Part shown: piece by piece, positions 32,101-43,400 of the stretch
Position numbering within the stretch: position 1 is the first letter of the stretch
How the letters are laid out: every line of letters starts with the position of its first letter
Origin: Zizania palustris
Taxonomy: Eukaryota; Streptophyta; Magnoliopsida; Poales; Poaceae
DNA length: 64,000 nt
Assembly: GCA_019279435.1 (NCBI GenBank)
Contig: JAAALK010000080.1
Location: 92,029,108 to 92,093,107 of the forward strand
Direction: 5' to 3'
Notes under the pieces: model-generated
The model's database searches: none
What the model saw: the letters and a program-made list of their open reading frames with translations, nothing else
Told to the model about the DNA's origin: nothing
Translations under genes and position numbers: made by a program

Positions 32101-32627
32101 GGGACGAAGGGTCTGACAGGCGGGGGCCACAAGCCAGCGAACGCGAGCGAGCGAACGGGCGACTGACGGGTGGGGTCGGGCTCGGGCGCGAGGGGAGAAA
32201 GTTGGCGCCGACAGGTGGGGTCAAGGCGTCGGGTGCGCGCGTGAGAGGAGAGGGGCTCACTGACGGGTGGGCTCCACTGGTCAGAAGGCGCGCGCGGGTG
32301 GGGGGTGGGCTGGGCCGGCCGGGAGAGAGAGAAGGGAGGGGGAAACGGCCCAATACTGTTCTAATGTTTTTCTGAATAAAAATAATTCCAGAAAATAGAT
32401 TAAAAGATTAGGGCTACTTCCAAGGCTGGTAAAAATTTATAAAAATTCTCAAAATTATCTTTTGGCCTTAGGATCATATACAAAAAGTTTCACCTCCTAA
32501 TTTGGTCATCTACTCTATGTTGTAGTTCAAAAGGGTATAAAGAGGTATTTAAGTTATTTTCAGAAATAAAATTCCAAGAAATTGAATTTAATAATATTTT
32601 ATTGTTTTGAAAAATTGAGGTGTTACA
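29189..32627 (-). repeat. Chromovirus 5' LTR (right copy)
   Basis: 3439 bp. Promoter TATATAAA on the minus strand at about 31833-31840, with a GC-rich leader downstream. Differences from the left LTR: single-base run-length changes near 21165, 22896, 22960, 23010, 23500 and 23530 (left numbering), and A to G near 22757. These account exactly for the 4-bp length difference. Confidence 0.93.
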
Positions 32628-32632
32628 CTTAG
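32628..32632 (+). repeat. Target-site duplication CTTAG, right
   Basis: Pairs with 20112-20116. Confidence 0.92.
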
Positions 32633-32729
32633 TCTCTTCAGGTGCGTTGGGTGTTGGGAACGGGCCATTGATTCGAAAGAATTTTTAGGCGCCCATTCAC
32701 CCCCTCTGGTCGCTACTTTCGGTCCTACA
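32633..32729 (+). repeat. Copia B 5' LTR, right part
   Basis: The LTR resumes after the gypsy insertion and ends CGGTCCTACA. It is nearly identical to the LTR end of copia C (37080-37117). Confidence 0.9.
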
Positions 32730-32731
32730 AG

Positions 32732-32743
32732 TGCTATCAGAGC
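32732..32743 (+). other. Primer-binding site of copia B
   Basis: TGCTATCAGAGC, one mismatch to the initiator-Met tRNA site TGGTATCAGAGC found in copia C. Confidence 0.8.
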
Positions 32744-32794
32744 CTGGTTAGGGTTTTTTCAAACCTTAACCAGTTCTAAACCCCAGTAGTGATC

Positions 32795-34769
32795 ATGACG
32801 TCTCCTGGCAAGATCCCGTCCTTGGAAGCCTATGGCTATAACTATTGGAAGACTCGCATGCGAGCCTATCTTATGAGCCAAGGCTCGGACATCTGGGACA
32901 TTTGCGTTCACGCTACGTTCGTTATATTGCCAGTTGCCGAGCATGGTACTCCTTGTATCATTGCCCAGCATCTGAGCAATAGTAAGGCTGTGAACATTTT
33001 GTTTTCTGGTTTAGGTCCCACTGAGTTTGAGCGTGTGAGCCATCTCTCCACTGCGAGAGAGATCTGGGCTACCCTCAAGGCACACCATGAGGGAACAACC
33101 CAGGTCAAGGCTCGGCTCTATCAGACCTACCGGCGTGAATATGAAAATTTCACACAGAAACAAGGTGAATCTGTTGAAGCGTTGTTTGGTCGTTTTCAAT
33201 CGATCATAAACAAGCTTCGGGACAACAAAGCTGAGGGTGCTCAGTTAGTCTCAGATCACGAGCAGGCGCTCAAGGTTCTCCATACCTTGGACCCAAAGAT
33301 CTGGGAGATCAAGGTATCCTCTATCATTGAGAGTACTTCTTATGATACCTTGACCATCTCTCAGTTGTTTAGCAAGCTGAAGGCCACTGAGGTTGATATC
33401 CAGCTGAGATCAAATCTCACTGGCTCTGGATCAAAATCTCTGGCCCTTGCTACACCTTCTGTTGATCTCTCTTCTGTGAGCTGTGCTGGGTTCTCTTTGA
33501 TGTCTATCATTGAGGACTACCTTGAGTCTTTGGGAGATGATGACCTGTGTATTTTTAACAACCGGGTGTGTCGTGTTTATGACAAAAGAATGTTCAAAAG
33601 ACACGGCACAAAATCCAGGTGCTTTGAGTGTGGTGATCAAGGACACTTCATCGTCGACTGCCCCAAGCGCAATGGTCACAAGAAAGGCACCGGTGGTGGC
33701 TTCCACGACTCCGGCAAGCACGACAACTCCTCCTTCAACAAGGGCAAGCCTAAGACCAGATTCTTCAAAAAGGCCCTGAAGGACTACCGGCAAGAGAACA
33801 AGAAGCGCGACAAGGCCTTCTTCGCCGAGATGGAGAAGAGCTACTCCAAGCGGTCCACGTCATCTTCTCTTCCATCGAGCTCAAGCGATGAGAGATAGCC
33901 ATCAGGAAGGGGAAGGACAAGGACGATCCGACGGGTCTTTGCTTCATGGCCTTCGGGGACAGACCGAAGAGCCGCACACCAGCGCCGAAGATCCCGTAAG
34001 AGCTTCTGCTCAATGGCTCTTGGGGATAAGGAAGAGAAGAGCTCCTCCGATGACTCCGACGACGACGACAACGAAAAGGTATCATCTTATGAACGCGAAA
34101 TCGTTGATTTACTTGAGAGCAATCGTCAGGAGTTAAAATATCGGGAAAAACTGCTTAGGGGGGCTAAGAAGAGGATAAATGAGTTAGAGAGTGAGCTTGC
34201 CGTGGCCAACGACAGAATTGAGAGTCTATCTTCTTCCCCTTGCTTTGGTGATAGCAGTGAGTGCCCAAAGTGTGAGGTGCTTCTGTGTGACCTGTCGACT
34301 CTGAAGTCCAGGTACACAGAAAGGGTTGATGAGAGGGACGCTTTGACCACTAAGCTTGAAAGTGCTCAGCTGGAGCTGAAAGATGCTCAAGCCACTGTCG
34401 TCGCGCCCTGTGCTAATTGTCCATCTCATCTAGCTAGTCTAGCTGAGCTGAAAGCCAAGGGCGATGCAGCATTTGGGGGATTTGGAGAGAGTTAGAGCTG
34501 AGCTGGCGCAGACTAGGCTAGAGCTTGAGACACTGTCAGTTCCACCCACTATCTGTGAGAACTGTCTGTCTCTTAGAATGGAGTTGATTAAGCTGAAAGC
34601 CGAGAAGTCTGTCTAGGTAGATAGCGAGTGTGAGATTTGCTTGTCTCAGGTGGAGGTACTAGCTTCCTTGAGAGAGGAGCTAGCTGATTCTCAGAATGAG
34701 AACTTTTACCTCCGTTCTATCCTTAGTTGGATCAGTGCCAGAGAGCCACAGCTCGGCATGATGATCCAA
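32795..34769 (+). pseudogene. Copia B gag, frameshifted and 3'-truncated
   Basis: Start ATG 32795 (MTSPGKIPSLEAYG). The N-terminal 368 codons are intact: a UBN2-type copia Gag domain (YWKTRMRAYL, IWATLKAHHEG, LPSSSSDE at the end) and a CCHC knuckle CFECGDQGHFIVDC (about 33619-33660). One-base losses near 33890 and 33977, a shift near 34465 and a TAG at 34615 break the rest. After the knuckle comes an acidic serine/aspartate patch and a long coiled-coil extension with CxxC pairs (CPKC, CANC, CENC, CEIC), like that of copia C. The sequence stops matching at GMMIQ (34769), where a gypsy LTR fragment begins. Confidence 0.82.
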
Positions 34770-35561
34770 GTCACATCTCCACTTGGTTTCTCAATTATTC
34801 TAACTGTGGAGAACATCACTCAGCTTGCCCTTAAGCGTAGGCGCGACTTTTCAAAAATATTTAACTCGGATCAGATGTTTACAACTTTACCCACAAGGCA
34901 CGAACTTGGTGTGGACCAAAGTACCACCACGGTACCTTGACCAAGTCCATGTAAAAACCCTTAATATGGACCGTCTCAACAGAAGGACAACCACACTTGG
35001 TTTCACCGACGCTACAACACATTGGATAATGTAGACCCCTTTTGTGCCACATTGTCTCGGTCATAAAGAGTATCATGTTGGCATGTCCCATACTCTGAGT
35101 TAGGTCTTACCCATTAGACTTGTGGTTAGCACGGATATGCTTTGCAACAGATCCCGTAGACCGGTCCTAATAGTGTCCCGGGTGCGACCAACCAATGTCC
35201 TCGCTTGCACCCGAAACCCACCATGCTATCAAACTTAACCATTTTCCAAGTAACTCCATCATTTTAGAATACCAAGAAATGAGACAATATCGGGGATTAT
35301 AATAGAGATGAAAGTAACCATGCTAAACTACGTCTCATTTTTAGCATACTAAGCAGGTGTGCCGGTACTTGAGCACAAACTAATATTAAATTAGGGTGAC
35401 AAGAAAAATGGATCAAAAGCATGGCATGGGTTTAGACAAAAAGGTCATGGAATCTAATAAATATAAAATCTTGGGCTTTAATTGGACTAATGCAATTAAA
35501 TCCTATAGGTCATAGACATAGTGGGAAACCATGTTGAAGAATATGGTTTTGATATTTCAGA
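34770..35561 (-). repeat. Gypsy LTR fragment (chromovirus family), diverged
   Basis: Matches the middle part of the 20117 LTR, about 20615-21410, in the same orientation. Landmarks: ACCCACAAGGCACG near 34890, CTTACCCATTAGACTTGTGG near 35106, CCGGGTGCGACCA near 35179, AGCATGGCATGGG near 35419. It is cut at both ends by copias B and C. Confidence 0.75.
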
Positions 35562-37117
35562 TGTGATGAGTGATTGTCAACGGAAGTCAAAGTAAGGGAG
35601 AGATGAAGACCTGCCGAGTCTGAGGCGCATGTGAGTCAGGTACACGGGCAGTGAGCGACGGCCGGGCAGAGGAGCCGCGGAGTCGGGCTGGCCCAATCCG
35701 GGTACATGGCTAGGAGCGGCAGAGGATCCACCGGTCTATCGACTGGGTTTGACTCAAGTACACGGGCGGTGAGCGATTGCTGGGCTGAGGAAGCTACGGG
35801 GTTGGGTCGGCCCAATCCGGGTACCCGGTGCGAAAAAGGTGGACGCTTTGTCAGTTTCGCCGTAAAACTGACAATCTATAATTAATTCATTTTTAGGATA
35901 TTAATATTTAGTTTTTAAGTTTAGAATATTTTATTTGAGTCATGGTGATTTTTCTAAAAATATTTTAGTAATTTTCGGAATTTATTTTAGAGTCAGTTTA
36001 TTTTTATCCGAGGGTAAATTAGTCTTTTCATGTATTAGGATTCGCCTATAAATAGGCCCCTATCCCCTTGGGGATAGATGATTGTTTTTCAGATCAATCT
36101 ATAATCAATCTACAGTCCAACTTTTTCCTCCGCCAATAAATTTTTTCGCGTGGATTTCGTTTTCTCAGTCGCTAGTCATCGCGTAACTCAGCATGCGGCA
36201 GGACTTAATTGCTGCCGAGGGAAGCTAGTGGCCGGCTAGGAAAAACAGCTGCAGCAAGCTAGCCTGGCCAAGGCACGACATTTCTTACGGCAGCACGTCA
36301 GGTAGCAGCACATCGGCGGGAGAAAATTTTTTTCTTTGGCCATCACGGCACGGTCTTTGGAGCAGGCACAAGTTTGCTTGGCTACGTTGCTAGCAGCACT
36401 TAGCTCCAGCCATAGCTTCTAGCCCCTAGGGAATGGTAGGGATAGTTTTTCGGCGACTGCGTTGATGCATGGTGAAGCACGACGAACATTTTTCCCAGCG
36501 GCAGACGGCGTGCGGCGACATCAACAGCATGCAGGTAAGTTTTCTAATCTCCTATTTTTAGTAGATCATTTTTAGAGATAATCATCTATTAATTAATTAG
36601 CGGAAAATTTGTTTAAAAATTTCAAGTTAATTTAATCTGCCAAATTATTTTTAGTAATCGCATATTTTTATTTATATATGTTTAATCTGCTTATATAAAA
36701 AGTTAAGAAAAGTTTATTAGTCATAGTAGTATTTTTAATTCTAGTCTTTACCTGAAATATTTCTAGGTTATTTCTGAATTAATTTTTGGATGATCCATAT
36801 TTTATTCAGTTAATTAGTATTTTATTTTTAGACTGCAATCTGAACATTTTATTAAGATATTTAGTTTTTTTATTACGTCATTAAATATTTCTAGTGGCCA
36901 TTCTGATTTACTGCAGTGATTCTTTTTAGTTTAGCGTTAATATCATGTTAATTAGGACACCGGTCATTTTTAGGCTAGACAACTAAAGTACCAGTAATTT
37001 ACTTTACTAATATTGTGTTTCCAGATAAATTGGTTGGGTGTTGGGTTTTCGATATAATTTAGCAAGAAATTTTTAGGCGCCCATTCACCCCCTCTGGTCG
37101 CTACTTTCGGTCCTACA
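35562..37117 (+). repeat. Copia C 5' LTR
   Basis: 1556 bp, TGTGATGAG...GGTCCTACA. Carries the 119-bp direct repeat pair (about 35633-35825) and the TATA box, but lacks the CTTCGAAG-rich zone that copia B and D LTRs have, and so is about 500 bp shorter than that of B. Confidence 0.87.
36047..36054 (+). promoter_or_regulatory. TATA box of copia C LTR
   Basis: TATAAATA in GCCTATAAATAGG. Confidence 0.65.
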
Positions 37118-37119
37118 AG

Positions 37120-37131
37120 TGGTATCAGAGC
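37120..37131 (+). other. Primer-binding site of copia C
   Basis: TGGTATCAGAGC, a perfect initiator-Met tRNA match two bases after the LTR end. Confidence 0.9.
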
Positions 37132-37183
37132 GAGGTTAGGTTTTTCTAATATCTTAACCGATTCTAAAACCTAGGTAGTGACC

Positions 37184-39932
37184 ATGACGTCTTCTGGTAA
37201 AATCCCATCCCTAGAAGATTTTGGTACACTTATTGGAAGACTCGTATGCGAGCATACCTTATGAGCCAGAGCTCGGACATATGGGAGATTTGTGATCATC
37301 CTAACTTCACCATAAGGACTATTGCTGTGAATACTGCAGCTGATGTAATTACCCAGCATCAAAATAATAGTAAGGCGGTGAATATTTTATTTTCTGGTCT
37401 AGGTTCCAGTGAGTTTGAGCGTGTTAGCCATCTCACCACTGCTCGAGAGATCTGGGCTATCCTCCAGGCACACCATGAGGGGACAGCTCAGGTCAAGGCT
37501 AGGCTATATCAGACCTACCAGGTGTGAGTATGAAAATTTCTCACAGAAGCCGGGTGAGACTGTTGAGGCTTTGTTTGGTCGTTTTCAATCGATCATTAAC
37601 AAGCTTCGCGTTAACAAGGCCGAGCGTGATCAGCTGGTCTCGGATCATGAACAGGCGCTTAAGGTTCTCCATACCTTGGACCCTAAGATCTGGGAGATCA
37701 AGGTCTCTTCTATTGTTGAGAGCGCGTCTTATGATACCTTGACTGTCGCAGAGCTTTTTAGTAAGCTCAAGGCCTCAGAGGTCGATATTCAGTTGAGATC
37801 AAATCTCACTGATTCTGGCTCCAATACTCTGGCACTTGCGACACCGTCTGCTGATCCTAATGCCATGAGTTGTACTACCTTTTCCTTGATGTCTATCTCC
37901 GAGGAACAACTTGATACTCTAGGAGATGATGATCTGTGCTTGTTTAACAACCGGGTGCGACGTGTCTATGATAAGCGAATGTTTAAGAGACACGGTACAA
38001 AATCCGGATGCTTTGAGTGTGGTGACCCAGGTCATTTCATCGCTGACTGCCCCAAGCAGAAGAATTACAAGAAGGGCACCAACGGCAACTCCTACAACTC
38101 CGGCAAGTATGACAACTCCACAAAGGGAAAGCCTAAGACAAGATTTTTTCGAAATGCTCTAAAGGATTACATGCGTGAGAACAAGAAGCGAGACAAGACT
38201 TTCTTCGCCGAGATGGAGAAAATATACTCCAAGAGATCCTCGTCTTCCTCCTCGTCTTCAAGTTCAAGTGATGAAGAGATCATGATCAGGAAGGGGAAGG
38301 ACAGGGACAATCCGGCAGACCTCTGTTTCATGGCCTTCGGGGACAAGCCGAAGAGACACTCACGTGACAGCCGAAGACCCCACAAGAGCTTCTGCTCAAT
38401 GGCTCTTGGGGAGAAGAAAGAAAAGGACTCCTCCGATGACTTCGACGACGACGACGATGAGAAGGTATCTATCCTATGAACAAGAAATTGTTAATTTATT
38501 AGAACATAACCGTCAGGAGTTGAAGTATAGGGAGAAACTGCTTAGAGGGGCTAAGAAGAGGATAGATGAGCTTGAGAGTGAGCTTGCCATGGCAAATGGC
38601 AAGATTGAGAGTCTGTCTTCTTCCCCTTGCTTGGGTGATAGTGGTGAGTGCCCTAACTGTGAGGTGCTGTTGTGTGACCTGACGACTCTTAAGTCCAGGT
38701 ACACAGAGAGAGTAGATGAGAGAGACACTTTGGCCACTGAGCTTGAGAGCGCTCAGCAGGAGCTAAAAGATGCTCATGCCACTGTCGTCGTACCTTGTGT
38801 AGACTGCCCATCCCAGTTAGCAAGTATAGCTGAGCTGAGAGCCAAGAGTGATGAGCAGTTGAGCGAGTTAGCTGGAGTGAGAGGTGAGTTGGAGCATACT
38901 AAGCTAGAGCTTGAGGCTTTGTCTGTTCCATCCACTGTTTGTGAGAACTGCTTGTCCATTAGAATGGAGTTGATCAAGCTAAAAGCTGAGAAGTGTGTCG
39001 AAGTTGATAAAGAATGTGAGATCTGCTTGTCTCAGGTGGAGGTGTTAGCTTCTTTGAGAGAGGAGTTAGCTGATGTTCAGAACGAGAACTTTTACCTCCG
39101 TCAGATCCTGAGTTGGATTAGTGCCAGAGAGCCACAACTCGGCATGATGATCCAACAGTTCAAAAGACAGGATGAGTTTGGGGTAGGTTACACCTATACC
39201 AAGGCTGATTTTGAGAGCACCATTAGCCGAGCAGTGGAGTGAAGTAAGATGACTCCCGAACAGAGATATCCCAAGACTCACTCCACTGAGTCCTTTAAGG
39301 ATAGTCAGCCCAAGGATGGAGTGTTCCATGAACAACCTAAAGCTCCACCTAAGAAGCAGATCTGGGTTCCAAATCCTAACACTCTCCACACTTCTCTTGA
39401 TTCCTTACCTGGACCTTCTCACACCAAAGATGCTACACCCAACACCACCAAGCCTAAGAACCCTAAGCCACAACAACATCCCAAGAAGCCTACCTATCAC
39501 TGTGAGTTTTGTTAGAGAGACGGGCATCTTGAGGAGTTTTGCTTCAGAAGGAAGCGGGTTGAGCGAGCAGAGAGAGCTCGAGGTGGGCAGGAGCAGTTCT
39601 ACCAGCAAGGTGGTAGACAGAGAGTTCCTCGACGTAGAGAGAGGCTAGAGGCCAGGCCACGTCATGTAGGTGGTGGTAGAGGAGATGGTTTTTATGATCG
39701 TGCTCCAGAGGGTGGTTTCCGTTCCGGCAGAGTTCCAGATCGTTATGGATACGGTTTTGGACCTCGTGGCCATGATTTTAGGCCGAACAGAGGACCGCAC
39801 TTTGATCCTCATTTTGGTCTAGATTCATATGATTCCTTTTACTTTCCTACATACGCGCAGATGGCTCGGCACTGGTTCAACACTTTTACTAAACCTGGCA
39901 TTGGACCGTTTGGTCCCACTCATGATTATTGA
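37184..39932 (+). pseudogene. Copia C gag, about 915 codons, with three frameshifts and two stops
   Basis: ATG at 37184 (MTSSGKIPSLE). Order: UBN2-type Gag domain, first zinc knuckle CFECGDPGHFIADC (about 38010-38052), basic then serine/acidic patch, long coiled coil (38480-39240) with CxxC pairs CPNC, CVDC, CENC and CEIC, a lysine/proline-rich linker, a second CCHC-like knuckle CEFC...GHLEEFC whose frame is broken by TAG 39513-39515, an RG-rich tail, and an aromatic end (YAQMARHWF) stopping at TGA 39930-39932. Shifts lie near 37227, 37519 and 38470; TGA at 39240-39242. Between lesions the frame is well kept, so decay is recent relative to the family. Confidence 0.8.
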
Positions 39933-40436
39933 TCGTGATTTGGGAGTTGTGTATCCTTTCTAGGATACTTTGTGTCAGTTTTTCTTTTCCTCTTTATTTT
40001 ATTGAGTCTTTTTGTGTGCGTTCATATCATGCATCATCATTAGTCACATTTTGAGCTTGCTTCTGTTATATGATTAATCTGCTTTACTATCTCTAGCTAG
40101 TATATGCTTTTGATTACTTGTCGATGATCATGTTCTAGTTCAGTTCACATGATATATCTGATATTTGTCATATGCATGACTTTTATGCTTTAAAATTGAA
40201 AAATGATCACCATTTCTTCTGGCAACTAGCATGTGTAGGCTGAATGTGTTTGCTATTTTTTACATGCCTTGTAGCTAGATCCTTACTTAGATGCAGATAT
40301 GCAACTTGGACATCTATATGCTTTAAATATGAAAAATGTGTTATGAAAATGATAAATTTATGCATTTTTATGATTATCAGAAAAGATCCAGGTAGGGTTT
40401 GCTTTGTCGCATTGCTTTGTTCTGGACTGCTTACCA
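39933..40436 (+). other. Copia C noncoding 3' region
   Basis: T-rich, no open frame. It leads into the junction with the truncated chromovirus at about 40437, where ACCATT is shared by both partners. Confidence 0.65.
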
Positions 40437-43400
40437 CCATTGGGAAGAAGCTTGATCTCCTCCCCTGCACCGACCGGGAGCGAGTGGCCTTCGCCACTCA
40501 CCAGCTCCTAGGTCCCGCCGTCGAGTGGTGGGACAACTACCGTGAGTTCCAGCCCGAGGACCACATGGTGACATGGGCGGAGTTCACCATCGCCTTTCAC
40601 GCCGCCCACGTCCCCGCCGGTGTCATCGCGGTGAAACAGCAGGAGTTCCGCGACCTACACCAGGGCAGCCGGACAGTCATGGAGTACCTACATGAGTTCA
40701 ACCGTCTGGCTCGCTACGCACAGGAAGAAGTGCTGACCGACGCCCTCCGCCAAGCTAAGTTCCTCCGGGGACTTAAGGATGAGCTGTCCATCCAGCTCGT
40801 CGCCACTGACTACGCTGACTTCCAACGACTAGTCAATAAAGCGCTCATCCAAGAGACAGAGCAAAACAAGTTGGACCTCAAGAAGAGGAAGATGATCACC
40901 TTCAAGCATCAGCAGGCGAATTCCCAAAGGCCCCGCTTCATTCCTCCGCCACCAGCACCCGCCTACCATCCTTGGCCCGCCTACAGGCCACCTCACGCCG
41001 CCGGTGGATCCAACGCTGGGCATCCTCGCTCCACTCCGCCAGCTCCGGCCGCTCAGCTGACGCCCGCCGCCAAGGCCCCGATCTTGAAGGATCGCCAAGG
41101 GAGGCCGGTCGTCTGCTTCAACTGCCGGAAGGAAGGGCACTATTCGCACCAGTGTCCTCACCCCAAGCAGCCCTAAGGCACGGCACCCAACCAGGTGGTT
41201 CATGCCCGCGTCAACCACATCAGCGCGGAGGAAGCTCGGGAGCCTCTCGACGTCGTGCTCGATACGTTTACCGCAAATTCCGTACCAGCCATGATTTTAT
41301 TTGACTCTGGAGCAGCACACTCTTTCATCTCGGAAGAATTTGTGAAAATCAACGAATTGGACGTGCTCCCTTTATCAGTCCCCATGATGATTGCCACTCC
41401 GAGCAATAAAACCTTAGCCCACTTATACAGTCCTAAGGTTAAGATAGAGATCCAAGGAGTATTATTCCGGGCCGAGCCAGTCCTCATAAAGTGCACCAGA
41501 TTTGACCTCATCCTAGGGATGGATTGGTTGATGAAGCACAAGGGAGTGATCGACTGTGCCAACAAGTCCGTCACAGTGACCAACCCTGAAGGCGCAGCCG
41601 TCACCTTTCGGATGACCAGCCGCAAACCACTCGAAGCGTCCCTCCACTCGCTAGCCCTTGAAGAAGTGCCCATAGTCAAGGAGTTCATGGATGTATTCCA
41701 AGAAGACCTACTAGGAATGCCTCCCAAGCGGGACATCGAATTCAGAATTGAACTTGTCCCCGGGACCACTCCAATCTCCAAGCGCCCATACCGGATGGCC
41801 GCCAATGAATTGGCCGAAGTCAAGAGCAACATCGAAGACCTGGAGCAGAAAGGGTACATCCGACCAAGTACCTCACCCTGGGGTGCACCGGTCATCTTTG
41901 CCATGAAGAAGGACAAGACTAAAAGGATGTGCGTGGACTATAGAGCCTTGAACGGCGTAACCATCAAGAACAAGTACCCATTGCCTCGGATCGATGACCT
42001 GTTCGATCAACTGAAGGGATCCTCGGTGTTTTCCAAGATTGACCTCAGGTCAGGTTATCACCAATTGAGGATTAGAGAAGAGGACATACCCAAGACTACC
42101 TTCACCTCTCTCTATGGACTCTACGAGTATACTGTGATGTCGTTCGGACTCACGAATGCCCTGACCTTTTTCATGAACATGTTGAACAATGTTTTCAAGG
42201 AGTTCTTGGATAAGTTCATCGTGGTATTCATCGACGATATCCTCGTCTACTCCAAGACCAAGGAAGAGCACGAGACTCACCTCCGTCTGACCCTCGGAAA
42301 GCTAAGGGAACAACAGTTGTACGCCAAATACAGCAAGTGTGAATTTTGGTCGTCTGAGGTGAAGTTCCTCGGCCATGTCATATCTGCCGAAGGAATAGCA
42401 GTGGACCCAACCACCGTGGAAGCAGTAACCAACTGGTTGCAGCCCACGACTGTGACCGAGATCCGGAGTTTTCTCGGATTGGCCGGATACTACCGCCGGT
42501 TCATCGAGAATTTTTCGAAGATCGCCAAGCCTATGACCAGACTTCTACAGAAGGAAGTGAAGTTTGAGTGGACCCCAGATTGTGAAGAAAGCTTCCAGAC
42601 TCTCAAGAAGAAGCTCGTGTCAGCCCCAATCCTAACCCTGCCGGACATCCACAAAGATTTCCACGTCCACTGCGATGCTTCTCGCCAAGGTTTGGGATGT
42701 GTCTTGATGCAAGATGGGAAGGTGATATCCTACGCCTCCTGACAGCTGAGACCGCATGAGCTAAACTACCCGACCCACGACCTGGAGTTAGCAGCCGTGG
42801 TTCATGCCTTGAAGATATGGAGACATTACCTTGTGGGGAATCGGTGTGAGGTCTTCACCGACCACAAGAGCCTCAAGTACATATTCATCCAACCGGACCT
42901 GAACCTCAGGCAAAGGAGATGGTTGGAACTGATCAAGGATTATGACTTGGGCATCCATTATCATCCAGCCAAGGCAAATGTGGTGGCAGACGCCCTCAGT
43001 CAAAAAGGGTACTGCAATGCCATCATGATTCAAGACCAAGCCCTCTGCTATACAAGGAGATGGAAAGGCTGAATTTAGGGATCACCACCCGAGCGTACCT
43101 CGGTGCCTTAGAGTCTAGGCCTGTCTTAATAGACCAGATCCGAGAAAAGCAGAAGGAAGACCCGGACATCTTGGAGATCCGGCAGAACATGCGGAAGGGT
43201 AAAGCCCCCGGATTTTCCGAGGACGAGCATGGTACCATCTGGTTCGGAAACCGGATATGCGTACCCGAAAGCCTGAGTTGAAGACCCTCATCCTTCAAGA
43301 AGCCCACGATACTCTATACTCCATTCATCCCGGGAGTACAAAGATGTATCAAGACCTGAAAGAAAAATATTGGTGGGTCAGCATGAAGAGGGAAATAGCT

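Larger units (their letters stand above)
20117..32627 (-). mobile_element. Complete young chromovirus (Ty3/gypsy, Tekay/Del-like), 12.5 kb
   Basis: Two near-identical LTRs, initiator-Met tRNA primer site, an upstream ORF, gag-pol with domain order PR-RT-RH-INT (gypsy), a C-terminal chromodomain, a polypurine tract and CTTAG target duplications at 20112-20116 and 32628-32632. LTRs over 3 kb and the chromodomain suggest Tekay/Del (inference). By eye the LTRs differ by six 1-base homopolymer indels and at least one substitution. Pol is in two frames because of one missing base near 25050; otherwise it looks competent. Confidence 0.93.
18167..34769 (+). mobile_element. Copia B (SIRE/Maximus-like), split by a gypsy insertion, 3'-truncated
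   Basis: 5' LTR 18167-20116 continues at 32633-32729 after the inserted chromovirus; then a primer-binding site and a gag with frameshifts. The element breaks off at 34769 inside gag, at the junction with a gypsy LTR fragment. Pol and 3' LTR are absent. LTR start TGTGATGAG and LTR end CGGTCCTACA match copia C. Confidence 0.85.
35562..40436 (+). mobile_element. Copia C: gag-only, non-autonomous SIRE/Maximus-like element, 3'-truncated
   Basis: 5' LTR, tRNA-Met primer site, full-length gag, then noncoding 3' leader sequence with no protease, integrase, RT or RNase H between them. The 500 bp after gag resemble the noncoding tail of copia D after its pol (CTGG(A/T)(C/T)TGCTTACCA-like words near 40425 versus 52720). 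This suggests that pol was removed before or during the history of this copy. The 3' LTR is lost at the 40437 junction. Its Gag could be packaged or served in trans by a pol-bearing relative (inference). Confidence 0.78.
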
